DNA of 64,000 bases from Cordia subcordata (taxonomy: Eukaryota > Streptophyta > Magnoliopsida > Boraginales > Cordiaceae), in assembly GCA_028554755.1 (NCBI GenBank), contig JAPTOF010000021.1, positions 447,501 through 511,500 of the forward strand. The letters run 5' to 3'. Of this stretch, positions 23,199 through 34,900 are shown one piece after another. Made by a program: the position numbers and the translations under genes. The first letter of the stretch is position 1. Each line of letters starts with the position of its first letter. Under the pieces are notes generated by a model. It worked only from the letters and a program-made list of their open reading frames with translations. It made no database searches and was not told the DNA's origin.

Positions 23199-23729
23199 TC
23201 ACCATGATAATGGTAAACTCCTTAGCACCTTCCTTACTTTCTCTACATTTGGATAGTCTTTTCCAAGTGCCTTCAATCCATTAGTAATCTCAACAAATCT
23301 AGAGAACATTTGCTCAACACGTTCATTAGAAAGCATTTTAAATAATTCATATCTATGCACAAGAATAGCAATTCTAGATACTTTTACTTGGCTAGTCCCT
23401 TCATAGGTGACTTCTAATTGGTCCCAAAGTTCCTTAGCCGAAGTATACTCCATTACTTGTGCAAACTCGGTTGCATTCATGGCATTGAACAAATAATGCA
23501 AAGCTTTTTGATTTAATTCAAATAGTTTAATATCCTCATCATTCCATTTACTTTTGGGTTTAGGCACTCTCCTATCCCCTTCTAATTTAATAGGCAATGT
23601 AGGTCCATTTTCTATAATCTTCCAAGCTTTATAAGCATGTGACTGTATAAACACTTTCATTCTCATCTTTCAAAATGCATAGTTGGTTCCATCAAAATGG
23701 GGTGCTTGCTTAATAGATGTTCCCTCCAT
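23199..23729 (-). pseudogene. Copia gag N-terminal part
   Basis: The frame starts at an ATG at 23729 (MEGTSIKQAPHFDG). A stop sits in place of a conserved tryptophan codon just before MRMKVFIQSH, after which 155 codons are open. Motifs include ALHYLFNAMNATEFAQV, AKELWDQLEVTYEG and EQMFSRF, the UBN2/retrotransposon-gag pattern of plant copia elements. Confidence 0.88.
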
Positions 23730-23778
23730 GTTTGCCAAATGTAGTTCTACTAGTTGTTAAACTATAGGTAGAACCCTA

Positions 23779-23791
23779 GCTCTAGATACCA
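23779..23791 (-). other. Primer binding site (initiator Met tRNA type)
   Basis: On the minus strand TGGTATCTAGAGC lies three bases inside the 5' LTR. It is close to the usual copia site TGGTATCAGAGC complementary to initiator tRNA-Met, with one extra base. Confidence 0.8.
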
Positions 23792-24817
23792 ATTGTAGAT
23801 GCAAATAACTTAAGAGAGATGGTGAATTAAGATATTCAGTAATTTTTGTATTTAAAAATTCAGCAAAAAATTAACAATTTCTTTCAAGCAAAATATCAAA
23901 TACAAGATAATCAATATAAGTAACTGAAATAGATAAAGAGTAGAGAGTAGGAAGACAAACAATTTTTAGGTTCGGCTAAGTCTACGTCTATCGCCCAAGA
24001 ATGCTCCCCTTAGGACTTCAACAATCTTCACTAAAAATGCTTGTTCAAATCTTGGTGAATAAAAAAAAATCAAGTTTTACAACTCTTTTTGAAGCCAAAC
24101 TTCAAAGAACCGAAAAGTCCTACTCTTTAGGATTTTCCCACACTTTTACAAGCTCTTATAGATATATCCCTCAAGATTTCTCAGCTTTCAAGTGTTTATA
24201 CAATCAAAAGAGTGAAAAATGATGAAGAATAGATATGTTCTTCTCACAAGATGATATAGCAAGAAAGGCTCTTGAAAGCTCAAAGATTTTGCAAGAGTAA
24301 CTTAAGATTTTAGCAAGTTAAAGATGATATTAGATTTTGCAAGCTTAGATTGATTATGAGTTTAAGCTTTGAGGGTGTATTTAAAGAGATTTAAAAGCTA
24401 GGGCTTTGGTAGGTGGAAGAAGGAAGAAACAAACGGGGTTGAATGGTAATAAACGGCTAATGCATTTATTATAGCATTTCGCTCAGCTGGTCCACCAACT
24501 ACGTCGTTCGGCTCCCCCTTGCCCTTCTCTGATTAGGCCGGACGCCTTAGCCGGTCAATCGGCTAGAGGGTCCAGCTTTTCCTTCCCCTTCTCTGTTTTG
24601 GCCAGGCAAACTCCCTGGTTAATCGGTAGACCGGTTGAGGGGTCCGGCCACCCCAAAGAGCGTGAAGCAAAGCCAAACACTCCCAAAACATTTTTTAAAC
24701 CTATTTTGTCAAACTTTTATAACTCCAAACCAACTCAAAGCATTTTTTAAATAATTTTCAAAGTGTAGAAACATTTCAAAACACATATTAAAACTATGTA
24801 TGCATCCAAAATCATTC

Positions 24818-24905
24818 TTGCTTTTATGAAAGACAATGTCCATGAGATTTTAAATTGTTAGTGCTTTTATGAAAGACAATGTCCATGAGATTTTAAATTG
24901 TTAGT
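24818..24905. repeat. 43-bp tandem duplication in the 5' LTR
   Basis: GCTTTTATGAAAGACAATGT ... AAATTGTTAGT occurs twice in direct succession. The 3' LTR has one copy (about 16015), so the duplication arose after insertion. Confidence 0.85.
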
Positions 24906-25518
24906 GTTAAGAAATTTGAAGTTTGAGTTAACACTTGCAATTCAAAAGCATTTCACAAAAGGAGCAATGAATCCAATACCTCTTATGATGTCTCTTCTCC
25001 ACCTTATGGCATCACATCATCTCATTCTTCAATCTTTGATAAATAACGCTCTTCATGGCTTATTTTCTTCTATCTTCCAAGCATTTATCTTTTCAATTTA
25101 TATTTAACACTCACAAGATGCTTTTTGATATCGCTATTTGAACACAAGCCTAAATAGCCCGCAAGTGCACGGGACGTGTGTAGTACAGTATGTACAAGTG
25201 CGGGGTCGAATCCACAGGGAGGCTACCTTAATTTAGTCTCTATGTGCTCGAGTGCCTTAAACTAGCTACGTGCGTGTGTGTACTTACTTTAGGATGGAAG
25301 GGAGCTCGGAAAAAGGAAAATAAAAACTAATCTATGGAGGAACTTAAGGGAACCAAACTAAGGAAGGAAACACTAAATAAAGAAGAAGGGGACCTAGGGT
25401 GATTGCATTGCAACAAGACTTGGGCTATGATAACAGAGGATGTCTATCTAAGGCTCGGGACTTCTATTGCCGTTGTGTTGATCGGGGGCTCTCTTAACCA
25501 ATACTAGTGGTTTAACCC

Positions 25519-25781
25519 GTTAGTTGGATTTAAAGCTAAGGGCCAATCCCTCCTAGCCTACGCAATCCGTGCTTAGAACTTATTCTCTTGGCTGGATTTA
25601 AAGCCAAGGACTAGCACCTAAACACTACGTGACATTAAGGCTCAATTAACCAACACTAACGTGGGTGAGGGATACTCTAGTCTAGGTTAACTTATCCACT
25701 TGGCTGGATTTAAAGCCAAGGACTAGCACCTAAACTCGACTAAGCATAGCATGTAACCTATTAGCTGGATTTAAAGCTAAA
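25519..25781. repeat. Four dispersed hairpin repeats
   Basis: Copies at 25520-25538, 25587-25608, 25699-25720 and 25761-25780 share the core GGATTTAAAG between complementary arms. Two copies have TTGGCT/AGCCAA arms and one has TTAGCT/AGCTAA. The first has TTAGTT/AGCTAA with a G-T pair. The two inner copies also share GGACTAGCACCTAAAC after the hairpin. Confidence 0.8.
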
Positions 25782-26299
25782 GCCTACTCTACTAAGCAAA
25801 GCCACGAGATTAAGCACAATCACATCACCCATATAAGTAGATAAGAGCATTTTAAGCACAAATAACACATGCATATTCACTTAGGCATTTTAACAAACAC
25901 ATAGACATGTTTGATTTCCAATTCATAGACATATTGAATCATGCCATAAATTTATGTAAATAAACATGTATTAAGAGCCAAAGATCTACAAAAATCCATT
26001 ATTCAAAGCCCTACTCTAATATACAACAACAATCAACCCTAAATCTAGCCTAATCTAGCAACATATTTATAAGAAATAGAGAAAGAACAAGAAGAACTTC
26101 CCTAAATTCTTGCTTCCAAATCCGTACAAATCCTTCAAATATTTGTTTAATGCTTCAATCCTAGCTTGGTGTGGGGTTTAGATGGTGGTTTAGGGTGTTT
26201 TGTGAAGTGGGTAAAGGGTTAGGGTTTATTAGAATTTAAGAAATAAAAGTTCCCCCCCTGAAAATGAGCTGAAACGAGCTTTTTATAGATTTCTTCAGC

Positions 26300-26490
26300 G
26301 CACAGCCGGTCGACCTAGCCGGTCGACCCGCTTCTCTTTCTTGCTCGACCGGCTTCAATCGTAATGCTCCCTGGACTGGCCGGTCGACCGGCTTCTTGAA
26401 GAACTCGACCGGCTTCAATCTTTTATTCTCTGGAGCGGCCGGTCGACCTAGACGGTCGGCCGGCTCTTCTTCTAAGTCGACCGGCTGGAT
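26300..26490. repeat. GGTCGAC-rich array in the nested solo LTR
   Basis: GCCGGTCGACCTAGCCGGTC, GGCCGGTCGACCGGC (about 26379) and GGCCGGTCGACCTAGACGGTC (part quoted) recur, along with several CTCGACCGGCTTCAATC units, in an otherwise AT-rich element. Confidence 0.8.
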
Positions 26491-26813
26491 CAGAATGATC
26501 TCTTATTTATTTCTTTTCTTTCGGTCTTCATCCGTTAGCTCATTTCTTCCTCGCATAAGCTTGAACCCTTCCAAAACACTCCTAAAACATGGAATATAAC
26601 ACTTAGTATAGTATTTATGCACCTAAATACATTATGTACAAATATTAACAAATATGCATAAACTTTATACTAAGCGCACTCAATTATACTCTAAACACCC
26701 TTAAATATGCATGCAAAAACTAGATGCAAACATGCACAAATGACACACATCTAATAACAAGATGTGTATCAAAATTTTCGTCATCAAAATTAATAAATAA
26801 TATTTAGTCAACA

Positions 26814-28037
26814 TACTGCTTCATCTCTTTTCTTTTGCAATCTCACCATAACTTGCTCTTTAATATCTTCCAACATATCCCATATGTACTTACATCTAGT
26901 TTCTAGAATCCAACTATTAAATGTTTCGCACGTATTGTTATTTGTCACATCACAAACACTAGATGTGCTATATAATAAGCACGAGACTAATACCTTGTCG
27001 GAACTTTAAGGAGGTCACTGTAAGCTTCCTATTTGCTGCTTTAATTTGATCTAGATGAAAATACAGCTCCTAGGTTGTAGTACATTTAACATATCTCCAA
27101 AATAACCCCTACAAAATATCTCCCTTGTGTTTCTTTCTCCAATTTCCAAACAAATGCCTTGCACATAGTCTATGTTCCGCCATGGGCATAAGTTCATTAC
27201 TTAAACCTACCAAACCCTTGAAAAAATAACATCATAATAGAAAACTAGTCAAACTTAGGAATGCATATTTAGTAAATAAATAAAGAAAAGTAGGATTAGG
27301 AAATAACTTACAATGTGTTAGTTAGAAATAATGGTCTATGAACTACCATCTATTATTCCTATGTCATCCTTAAGGTTTTCAATAAACCATGACCACGTGT
27401 GACTGTCTTCACATTCCACAACTGCCAGGCTAGAGGATACATTTGATTATTTGCATCTCTGGCCACTGTGCTAAGCAATCAAGCCTAAACACAGGTCTGC
27501 ATCCCTCTTGGAATCCCTTTTTGACAGCATCAAAACGAATATTAATCCTTCGAGATCTCACTTTTTCCACTCCTTTCTCATCAATATATCTAAATGGCAT
27601 GATTTTCACAAAGAACTAGGATCGCTTCTTATAAGTTCATTTGCATAATCATACAACCTTGCAAATTGGTGTAGTGGATCACCTTCCGTCAAATTTAAAG
27701 CTAGTCTCTTGGCCCTTTGAACAACATCAACATTAATATTAAATTTGAGCTCTTGCTTAATTAACTTACGAATTAGCTTTACCTTCAAGTTCGGTGCTGC
27801 CTTAAGCTTATCAATAACAAAGTTCTTTACCAACCACCCAGAAGTTAAACTTGTGTTTGCAAAATATTTATGACACGTATGTTCTGGGTGTCTTAACCAA
27901 CGATTTCTTTATATCAGGCTCTTTATAAGCAAAAATTAACCAAGGGCATCCTTCTGCTAAACTCCCAGCCCTAGTTCTATATGCATCATTTCTACTATAT
28001 TTAAATTCATGCTTGTTTATTACAAAATAAAGAGTAA
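26814..28037 (-). pseudogene. MULE transposase middle part (MULE/DDE domain)
   Basis: On the minus strand HEFKYSRNDAYRTRAGSLAE and GCPWLIFAYKEP match the DNA-binding region of MuDR transposases. The frame 27833-27606 (KNFVIDKLKAAPNLKVK, QRAKRLALNLTEGDP) is the linker before the catalytic core. Core pieces FQEGCRPVFRLDC, LSTVARDANNQMYPLAW, SWFIENLKDD and MAEHRLCARHLFGNWRKKHK follow in correct order down to about 27100. Many stops and frame changes interrupt it. The segment ends at the copia border with a helical piece, LETRCKYIWDMLEDIKEQV. Confidence 0.85.
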
Positions 28038-28508
28038 GAGGGTGTTGGATTGGCTTATAAAAAAATGTTACTTAAAGCACTTCTAGCTTTAAGTGATTTT
28101 TTTTATTGTCAACTTTAAGTAGTTACGTGTTTGAATAAAAGTTGTAGTTATAAAAATAAATATTTATATGTTTGATTAAAGTGGGTTGAAAAGTAAGTTA
28201 TGTAGTTAAAATAACTATTAAGGACACTACAATAGAATTTAAAAAGGTAAGTATAAGATAAAATAGTAAAGATATTTTATTAATAAAATAAAAAGATAAG
28301 GATAAGATAGTAAATGATTTGGTCAAACTTGCTTTTTTTTCAAAGTACTTAAAGCCATAAAAAGCAAAAGCTGGGATTGGGAAGCTTTTTATTTTCTACT
28401 TAAAGCCACTTAAAAAAAGCACGTTTTTAATCAAAACAAACACTTTCATTAGCTGAAATCAGGCTTTAAGTAGGTTTGACCAGAAAAAAAGTCAAACCAA
28501 ACACCCTT
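28038..28508 (-). mobile_element. Tourist-like MITE, family A copy 1
   Basis: 471 bp with inverted ends GAGGGTGTTGG and AAGGGTGTTTGG and a TAA/TTA duplication (28035-28037 and 28509-28511). The duplicated CTCTTA context lies in the MULE coding region, and both sides translate as MULE sequence. The inside is about the same as the copies at 49370-49856 and 61003-61475. Confidence 0.85.
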
Positions 28509-29420
28509 TAAGAGCTAGCCTAAATTCAACTGCAAATGTTTGTCCTAGCTTAAAGTGACTTGCACTTACTTTGCTATAAGTTGGACATCTACTGTAAGCT
28601 CTTTCAGTTTGATCCTCATCCTTGGAACCTAATTCAAATAAGCTATATTTACTTAAATCAAACTCAGTCTATTCCACATCAAATAAATGTGCAAGTATCT
28701 CCTGTTTATCATTTTGTGTAGTCATACCTGAAGTTCTAAGTGGTCAGCCACCTTTTCTAATTTTTTTTTTTTTGAACAATTATGCTTTTTGCCTCATTTC
28801 CTTTGTCTTTTCATCATCAGCACTCAGAAATTGCCCATAATCCTCTTCTTCACTCTCATCAACATTTTCTTCTTCCTTGGAATTTGAAGCAGATCCTACC
28901 TTCTCTTATCCATTCTTCATTTGTTGGTTTGGGCCCACATTTATCTCAGAGTTGGCTCTTACACTATCACCTTGGGCATTTCCACCATAACTACTTTCTA
29001 TTCCAATCATATTTCTACTATCAACTCCACTAGTGCCACTATCACCGACCTTAGTCAAAGACAAGAAAATTTCATCATCAAACAAATAACTCACTACATC
29101 GGCAGGGTGCTCAACATATACAGGCATTCCTTATACACTACCTAAATTTCTACAATAAGTTACGAAATCATTCATATCTATTTCTTCTATTTTCATTAAC
29201 CCATCTTTCAGACTCATACTTGGAATGATGTAATATAACTTTGTTATTGAACAGAGCTTTTACATGTTATTAACATAATCAACCATGTTAGCATAAGTTA
29301 TCTTTGCAATGCTCATTGAAATAGATGTTACATTTTTCCCCCATATATTGCAACTCAATTTTGTACTAAAACCTCCATCAATAGTGAAGGGTAAAAACCA
29401 CCTCTCCCATCCTACACAGA
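28509..29420 (-). pseudogene. MULE transposase N-terminal part
   Basis: On the minus strand the region reads DGGFSTKLSCNIWGKNVTSI, GMPVYVEHPADVVSYL and an acidic Ser/Glu-rich stretch (ESEEEDYGQFLS). It ends YSRCPTYSKVSASHFKLGQT and FAVEFRLALK, where the Tourist-like element is inserted. The layout, with a short N-terminal domain, an acidic spacer and then the MuDR domain, is usual for plant MULE proteins. There are several stops (near 29270 and 29125). The upstream limit and first exon are not clear. Confidence 0.7.
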
Positions 29421-31932
29421 AACAGAAAAAAAAAAAGAAAGAATTTATGACAATAAATTAAAGATATACATGAACAAATGTACGATGTTATAAATTAAAA
29501 GTAAAGCCGAAATATCACGACCAGTACACAAGTTGCTCCCACTAATCTACTGAATTGAAACTCACCATACAAGTAGATGGCAACCTTTACATCTTCGTTG
29601 AAGACTCATAAGTTAAGGACAAGAAGACAATGGGTTGGATATTATCACATTATGTAGTCAACAAAGAGTTGCTTCTTTCTTTATGGTAGATTAAATTAAT
29701 TGTTCTTCTAATATAGGAGCCAAATTTTCCACCTAGAAAATATTAAAGGCTACAATTAAACCTTGCTAGCAAGGATAGATCAAAAGATGGATTGCTAATA
29801 ATTTTCAAGTAATCTAATGAATGAAATAGATTAGATGGACAAAATAATTCAACCGCATGAGTTAGTTCATCATATTGCAATCTCAAATATTGTGTTTGTG
29901 TTAATTTCTAAGTCATACTTGAAAGTTGAGCATTCGGGCCTTCTTAGAGTTTATACATCATCCTTTAAAAAATAAGTTATACGTATACTTGGTTTTTGGT
30001 CACTTTAATTTGCTCTAAACATTAGTCCGCTTACTACTTTGCTTTTATACTGCTCAAAATTTTAAAACATGAAAAATAAACTACATACTATAAGTTTGAT
30101 TCCCAAAAGTGTACACGCATACATATGGAACACAAGATCAATGTCCTCTTACAAGTAGGTTACGACCATGACTTCATAATTAACCTATAGTACAAACTAC
30201 TAAAATTTGTTCCAATATTTCGTAGCTAAAATATTGATCACAGCTCAGCTAATACTCAAACACTTATCTAACTATATAGCAGAGACTTAATTAATTTGGG
30301 AAGACACAAAAATCTCCATTTTTCTTTTGCAAGCTTAGTATTTTATGTGGTCCTTGAGTTGGAGTCCACGACCACCATTGCCAGACTTGTAGAAGGAGAT
30401 GGGCATACCAAAGTTATTGTGTTTGAAACAAGTGTTACAGGCAATAGAATTGTTAACCAGAGGGACCTTCTAGCCAAATATCATACACTATTCTTAGACA
30501 TTAAGAGAAACACAAAGAAGGCACAAAACATACCTCACGCACTAAGTTTGATCCATCAAACAAATAGCTCTCAAAGGTTTACACAATCAAAATGAAAAGA
30601 AAAAAAAAAAGTTTACCTTCAAAAAGAGAAGAAGGTGATATCAATTTCTTATGCCCAGTTTGCTAAGTGGTTCCAAATTGCAAATTGAGAGAAGAGGGTT
30701 TACTTTAGATACTATAGCGTATTCTTCCCCCCCCCCCCCCCCTTCTCTTTTTTGGGTCATTTTTCCTTTTTTAGGTTATATTTAATTTTGGTATATATTA
30801 CATGGATTTGGAGCCATGTTGGAAAATCCATATAAGATAAAAGAAAAAGGTAAAATGCCATAAAACATAGGCGAAAATTTAATACTGTTACTTAACAGTG
30901 TGTAAAAACTCACTTTTATATATATATATATATAAATTTAAGCCCGTCCACTAAAATTTTTAAAATTTAGAATCTTAAATCCATATTTTGTAAAGTTGAA
31001 GCCTTAAACCTACCCTTTTCCCCTTTTTTTCTTTTAATAATCATGGTCACTTGGTCCATGTCTACACCAGGTGGAAAATTGGGTTTTTACTCGTTTTTGC
31101 CCCTTTGCCGGCCGTCGTTTCTTTTTTCTTTTTTTCCTTCTTTCTGCAGAAACTTAATTGTCAGATTATCTCACTGTACAACAGTACAAGTATAATTCAT
31201 TTAAAGCCAATAATAAATATAAGTGGAACTCATGTAATTTGTTCCTTCGCAACGAAATATATGTTATCATCATTTGACGAGCAAAAAAAGCAGATGGGAA
31301 CTGATGTGGACCGATTCAAAGTTTGGCCCAATTTTTTGACCCAATTTCTAGATTATGGGTCGTATTATAAGATCTCGGATTATATTTGGCTGCCCATGCC
31401 CATGTATACATGCGTGTAACTTATACTGAGCATAGGCTTTCTATTTCTTTCTTTCTTTTCTATTTTTTTTTTTTTTGGTGTAGTAGGGAGGTTGCAATGA
31501 AGTTAGGGCCCATTTGTTTTTGCTCTACAATTTTTTCTTGAAAAATATTTGGAACTATAGTAAGTAAAATTTTCGCATTCTTTAGGTAATGAGAATATCT
31601 TATTTTACGTTATAAATCATTTTCACATATTTTACCACTAAGATCTCTTTGAATAACAGACTACTGTCTTTTCATATTTAAAAAAAAAAAAGAATAACTA
31701 AGGAATGTACGTAGTAACTACTCAAATGAATTGATTTTCATTGTTTAAAAAATAATAATAATAAATGATTGACGTAATCAGTTTGCTAACCTTTACTTTT
31801 TCCTTTGCTATGAGCAATAGACCTGCAATAATTGCTTTTGCTCTTCCCCGGAAAACACAATTAATTACACTCAATTTCTCTTTCTTGTTTTGTATCATGT
31901 TTATGCTAAAATTAGTTCTACAAACATAGAAA
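29421..31932. other. Intergenic region, no gene recognised
   Basis: It contains a run of 16 C (30727-30742), a short (TA)n near 30920, and two open frames (30296-30595 and 31051-31419, +) that carry no recognisable domain and look like chance. The right end is the region downstream of the MATE gene. Confidence 0.6.
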
Positions 31933-34900
31933 TCAAGGAACTAAGTTGTTTCCCTCGTCGTCGTTATTATCTTGAGCAGCCAATGTTAGCTCCTCAGCCC
32001 TTTTAGCTTGATACTTCCAATCTGTTTGAAGTAATGTGCAGACCATCATCACCAGACACGCAGCTTCTGCTGCTACCAAACCCCACCACAGGCCATGGAA
32101 ACCGATCTTGAGCTTGAAAGTGAAAAGAACAGCACAAGGCAGCCCAATCAGGTAAAAAGACGCAATGTTTATGCGCACGCCGATGTTAGGCCGCGCAGAT
32201 CCCGTGAGGACACCACACGCAGCCGTCTGCGGAGAGTTTCCGATTTCAGCCAACCCCAGAATCGGAAGGGTAGTGGAGATTGCAGCCAGAATTTGTGGTT
32301 CGTTGGTGTACATTTTTCCCCACACAGACCTCATCGCTACGCTGACACCAAAAGCTGATAGCCCGAAGATCAACCCGGAAGAGACTCCTGTTATGGCCGC
32401 CAATCGGGCGCGATTTGGCTGGCCAGCCCCCAGTTCGCAGCCCACGCGTTGCGCTATGCTCATGCTTAGCGCAAATGGGAACACGTACACCGTGCCTGTT
32501 GTTTGGATCAAGATCCCCATGGCCGCCACATAAGATTCTGGGTTACTCAATAAGCCACTTAAGAACAAGATAATCTCATACCACCACCATTCCAAGCAAA
32601 CTGAGAGTAAGCTAGGGAAAGCCAAGCTCAACAAAGGCTTCCAGCCCTGAAAGATGGAGACAAACGTGGTCCCGACCCAGGGTTTCAATGCAACTTTCGA
32701 CATCACCAAGTAAATTATCAATCCGATGTTCATGTTGAACGAGTACAAAACAGAAGCCAAAGCAATGCCTTTTACCTTCAAGTTCAAGTAGGAGACGAGG
32801 AGGTAATTGATAGGGAGATGAACGATGGTGGCAAATGTGGCAACAACGGTACCAGGGGAGTTCAAGCTTTGGGTCCTTAGAAACGTACGAAGAGGAGCAA
32901 GGTGAGCAATGGCTACCAATTCCGGGATTAAGAAAACGAGGTAACCTCTAGCAACCTTAGCTATAACAGGGTCTTGTCCTAAAAGCCGGAACAATTGTTC
33001 ACTGTTAAGCCATAGCAATGTGATGGGGATGGTTGAGAATAGAAGGAGAAGGCAAGTCTTGACGTATGTGTGGGCGAGAACGGACCACCTTTTGGCTCCG
33101 TAGGCTTGACAGCACAGAGGATCCATCCCCATGCAAAGACCTTTCACCACCGAGAAGCCTGAGATGTTTGCGAACCCAATCGCTAGAGAGCCTCCTGCTA
33201 GTTCCAACTTCCCCATGCGACCCAAGAAGAGCATTGATATCAAGTTCTTGGAGAACATTAGCAACGTTGTTAAGGCCACTGGACATGCAATCTTCAGGAG
33301 TGAACATAACTCTTCTGCCACCTGCACGCACGCATGCCCAAATTTCCCTTTTTTTTTTAAATAATTTTATATTGATGCACACACGCATTTGATTTACTCA
33401 AAGTAAAAGCACATAATTATTCATTCTTGGAATCAATTAACTAATGATCGATCTTATCACAAGTATCTCAAAATATATTTTTTATTTTATCAAATATAAG
33501 CAATCCATTTTTGGTTTATTTTTTACAACTATAAATAATACATCTAATGAAAACTTAAAATAAATCATACTTTTTTTATATAAACATCAAGGTTGATAAG
33601 CATCTTAATTATAGTAAGTTTATACCAAACGCAACATAAGATTGATAAAACTGAGGATTAAATTAATTAATCTGCATGCTCGTGTGCGAATGCAAAACCT
33701 CGGAAACTAAGACATTGATCGGATTCTAAGCAGAAGATAACTAGGCTTATACGTCAAGTATGTCTTGAGACGTCTTTTACCCACTTTTTGTACTCTTCTT
33801 TTAGTTAATAGGCTTAGCCGGAGGAAAGATAGCAAGACAGCTGCTAAACTGTATGCTTTTAGTTAATTATAAAGTTGACTAGCTATAAGAAAATATGAGT
33901 GCTTAATATGATAATGAAGCAATAATTTGTGTAACCCATATATCACGGAATAGGGGACAAATAAGAAAGTGAAGTAAGACCCTAAATTCGAGTTTCTTCC
34001 TTAACTTAATATGTATCAAAATCAGACAATTAAAACAGCACATAATTTATAGACTTGAAATAAATACAATATTATTTTATTTAAAATAAACTCCTCATCT
34101 TAAAAAGATAATAATAATTAAAATTAAAAATGAACCCTCAAGACAAAATTAAAGTAGTTTCCTAATGTACGTATAGTATGGATTATCTGTTCACGACTTT
34201 TTTTATTATGAAACCCCACAACCAAACACTAGTATAGCAATGTAATTTTATGTTATGGTACTCATTACAGTGTATGGGCATAAGAAGCAAATTGTACTCA
34301 CAATATATATTTTTGCACAAGGAACAATTATATGGGCCTGCACATATACAATTAGCATGCATGCTCTCAGGAAAGGGTGCAATCTTGTACTTTTATGCCC
34401 CATAAATAAAGAAACTAGTCAAAAATTAGGGCACAAACTTCCATAGAACAACACAAAATTTCACTTAGAAACAATCACATCGTCGCTTGAATTAAGAATT
34501 ATATTAATTAATAATATAGCCAGAAGATGTGGTAGAATTGTTTAAGGAAAACTATTGGGGCACGCGTACAGCTTTCTAATATTAATTAATATTTTTTTTC
34601 ATTATTGAAAATAGATATTAACATTATGCGAGTAATATGAAATATTACTAAATTTTCGATTAGGCGTGTAAAGTAATTAACCTAAATGCTGGCAAATATA
34701 ATATGAGTATACAGTTCTTGTTTCTTTGACGACTATCGAAGGGGAAAAACAAAGAAATTAGTCAATTAAACAGTGGTAAACTATACCTCTCTTGATATAT
34801 CATCATAGACTAATAAAATGCTTTACTCGTTCGCAAGAAGCGCTCGAATAGATGACGAATTAGCTTAGAAAAATTATATATAAATCTCTTCACGTACCAT

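Larger units (their letters stand above)
25126..26748 (-). mobile_element. Solo LTR-like insert in the copia 5' LTR
   Basis: Comparison with the other LTR shows about 1.62 kb of extra sequence here. Read on the minus strand it begins TGTGTGTCATTTGTGCATG and ends AAATAGCGATATCA, so it has TG...CA ends. Near its 3' end it has CCCTGTGGATTCGACCCCGC, a motif common to plant gypsy-type LTRs. It has no coding capacity. I see no clear 5-bp duplication at its borders. It holds four similar hairpins (25519-25780) and a GGTCGAC array (26300-26490). Confidence 0.65.
14983..26813 (-). mobile_element. Copia LTR retrotransposon, Maximus/SIRE-like, decayed
   Basis: On the minus strand the order is 5' LTR (23794-26813, enlarged by a nested insert), primer binding site, gag with two CCHC-type knuckles, integrase, reverse transcriptase, RNase H, an extra 3' ORF, polypurine tract and 3' LTR (14983-16340). 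The gag-IN-RT-RH order defines copia. The double knuckle, long LTRs and extra 3' ORF suggest the Maximus/SIRE lineage. Stops and frameshifts occur in every domain. The flanks TGCTA and TACTG are not a convincing target duplication, so flank decay or a small rearrangement is likely. The site of insertion is inside the MULE transposase gene. Confidence 0.88.
23794..26813 (-). repeat. Copia 5' LTR, interrupted
   Basis: On the plus strand it starts TGTAGATGCAAATAACTTAA and ends ATTTAGTCAACA. The LTR sequence is at 23794-25125 and 26749-26813, with a 1.6-kb insert between. It also has a 43-bp tandem duplication near 24818-24905 that the 3' LTR lacks. Confidence 0.85.
13891..29420 (-). mobile_element. 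Mutator-like element (MULE) remnant, split by nested insertions
   Basis: The N-terminal and middle parts of one MULE transposase lie at 26814-29420 and its C-terminal part at 14120-14982, both on the minus strand and in the right order. The 11.8-kb copia element (14983-26813) separates them. At the break the protein goes from a helix of the RLQKKRDEAV type on one side to SKMGRNFGSRIKERIKKI on the other, as expected for a simple interruption. I did not find MULE terminal inverted repeats, so the outer limits are estimates. Confidence 0.75.

Noticed and set aside
30296..30595. 99-codon open frame
   Set aside because: No recognised motif. It lies between a MULE remnant and a poly-C run, and chance openness is likely.
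31051..31419. 122-codon open frame
   Set aside because: Begins in a homopolymer-rich region, has no recognisable domain, no evident promoter or splice partner.
33005..33388. Open frame opposite and overlapping the MATE exon
   Set aside because: It is a shadow frame of the conserved transporter sequence, with no independent similarity.
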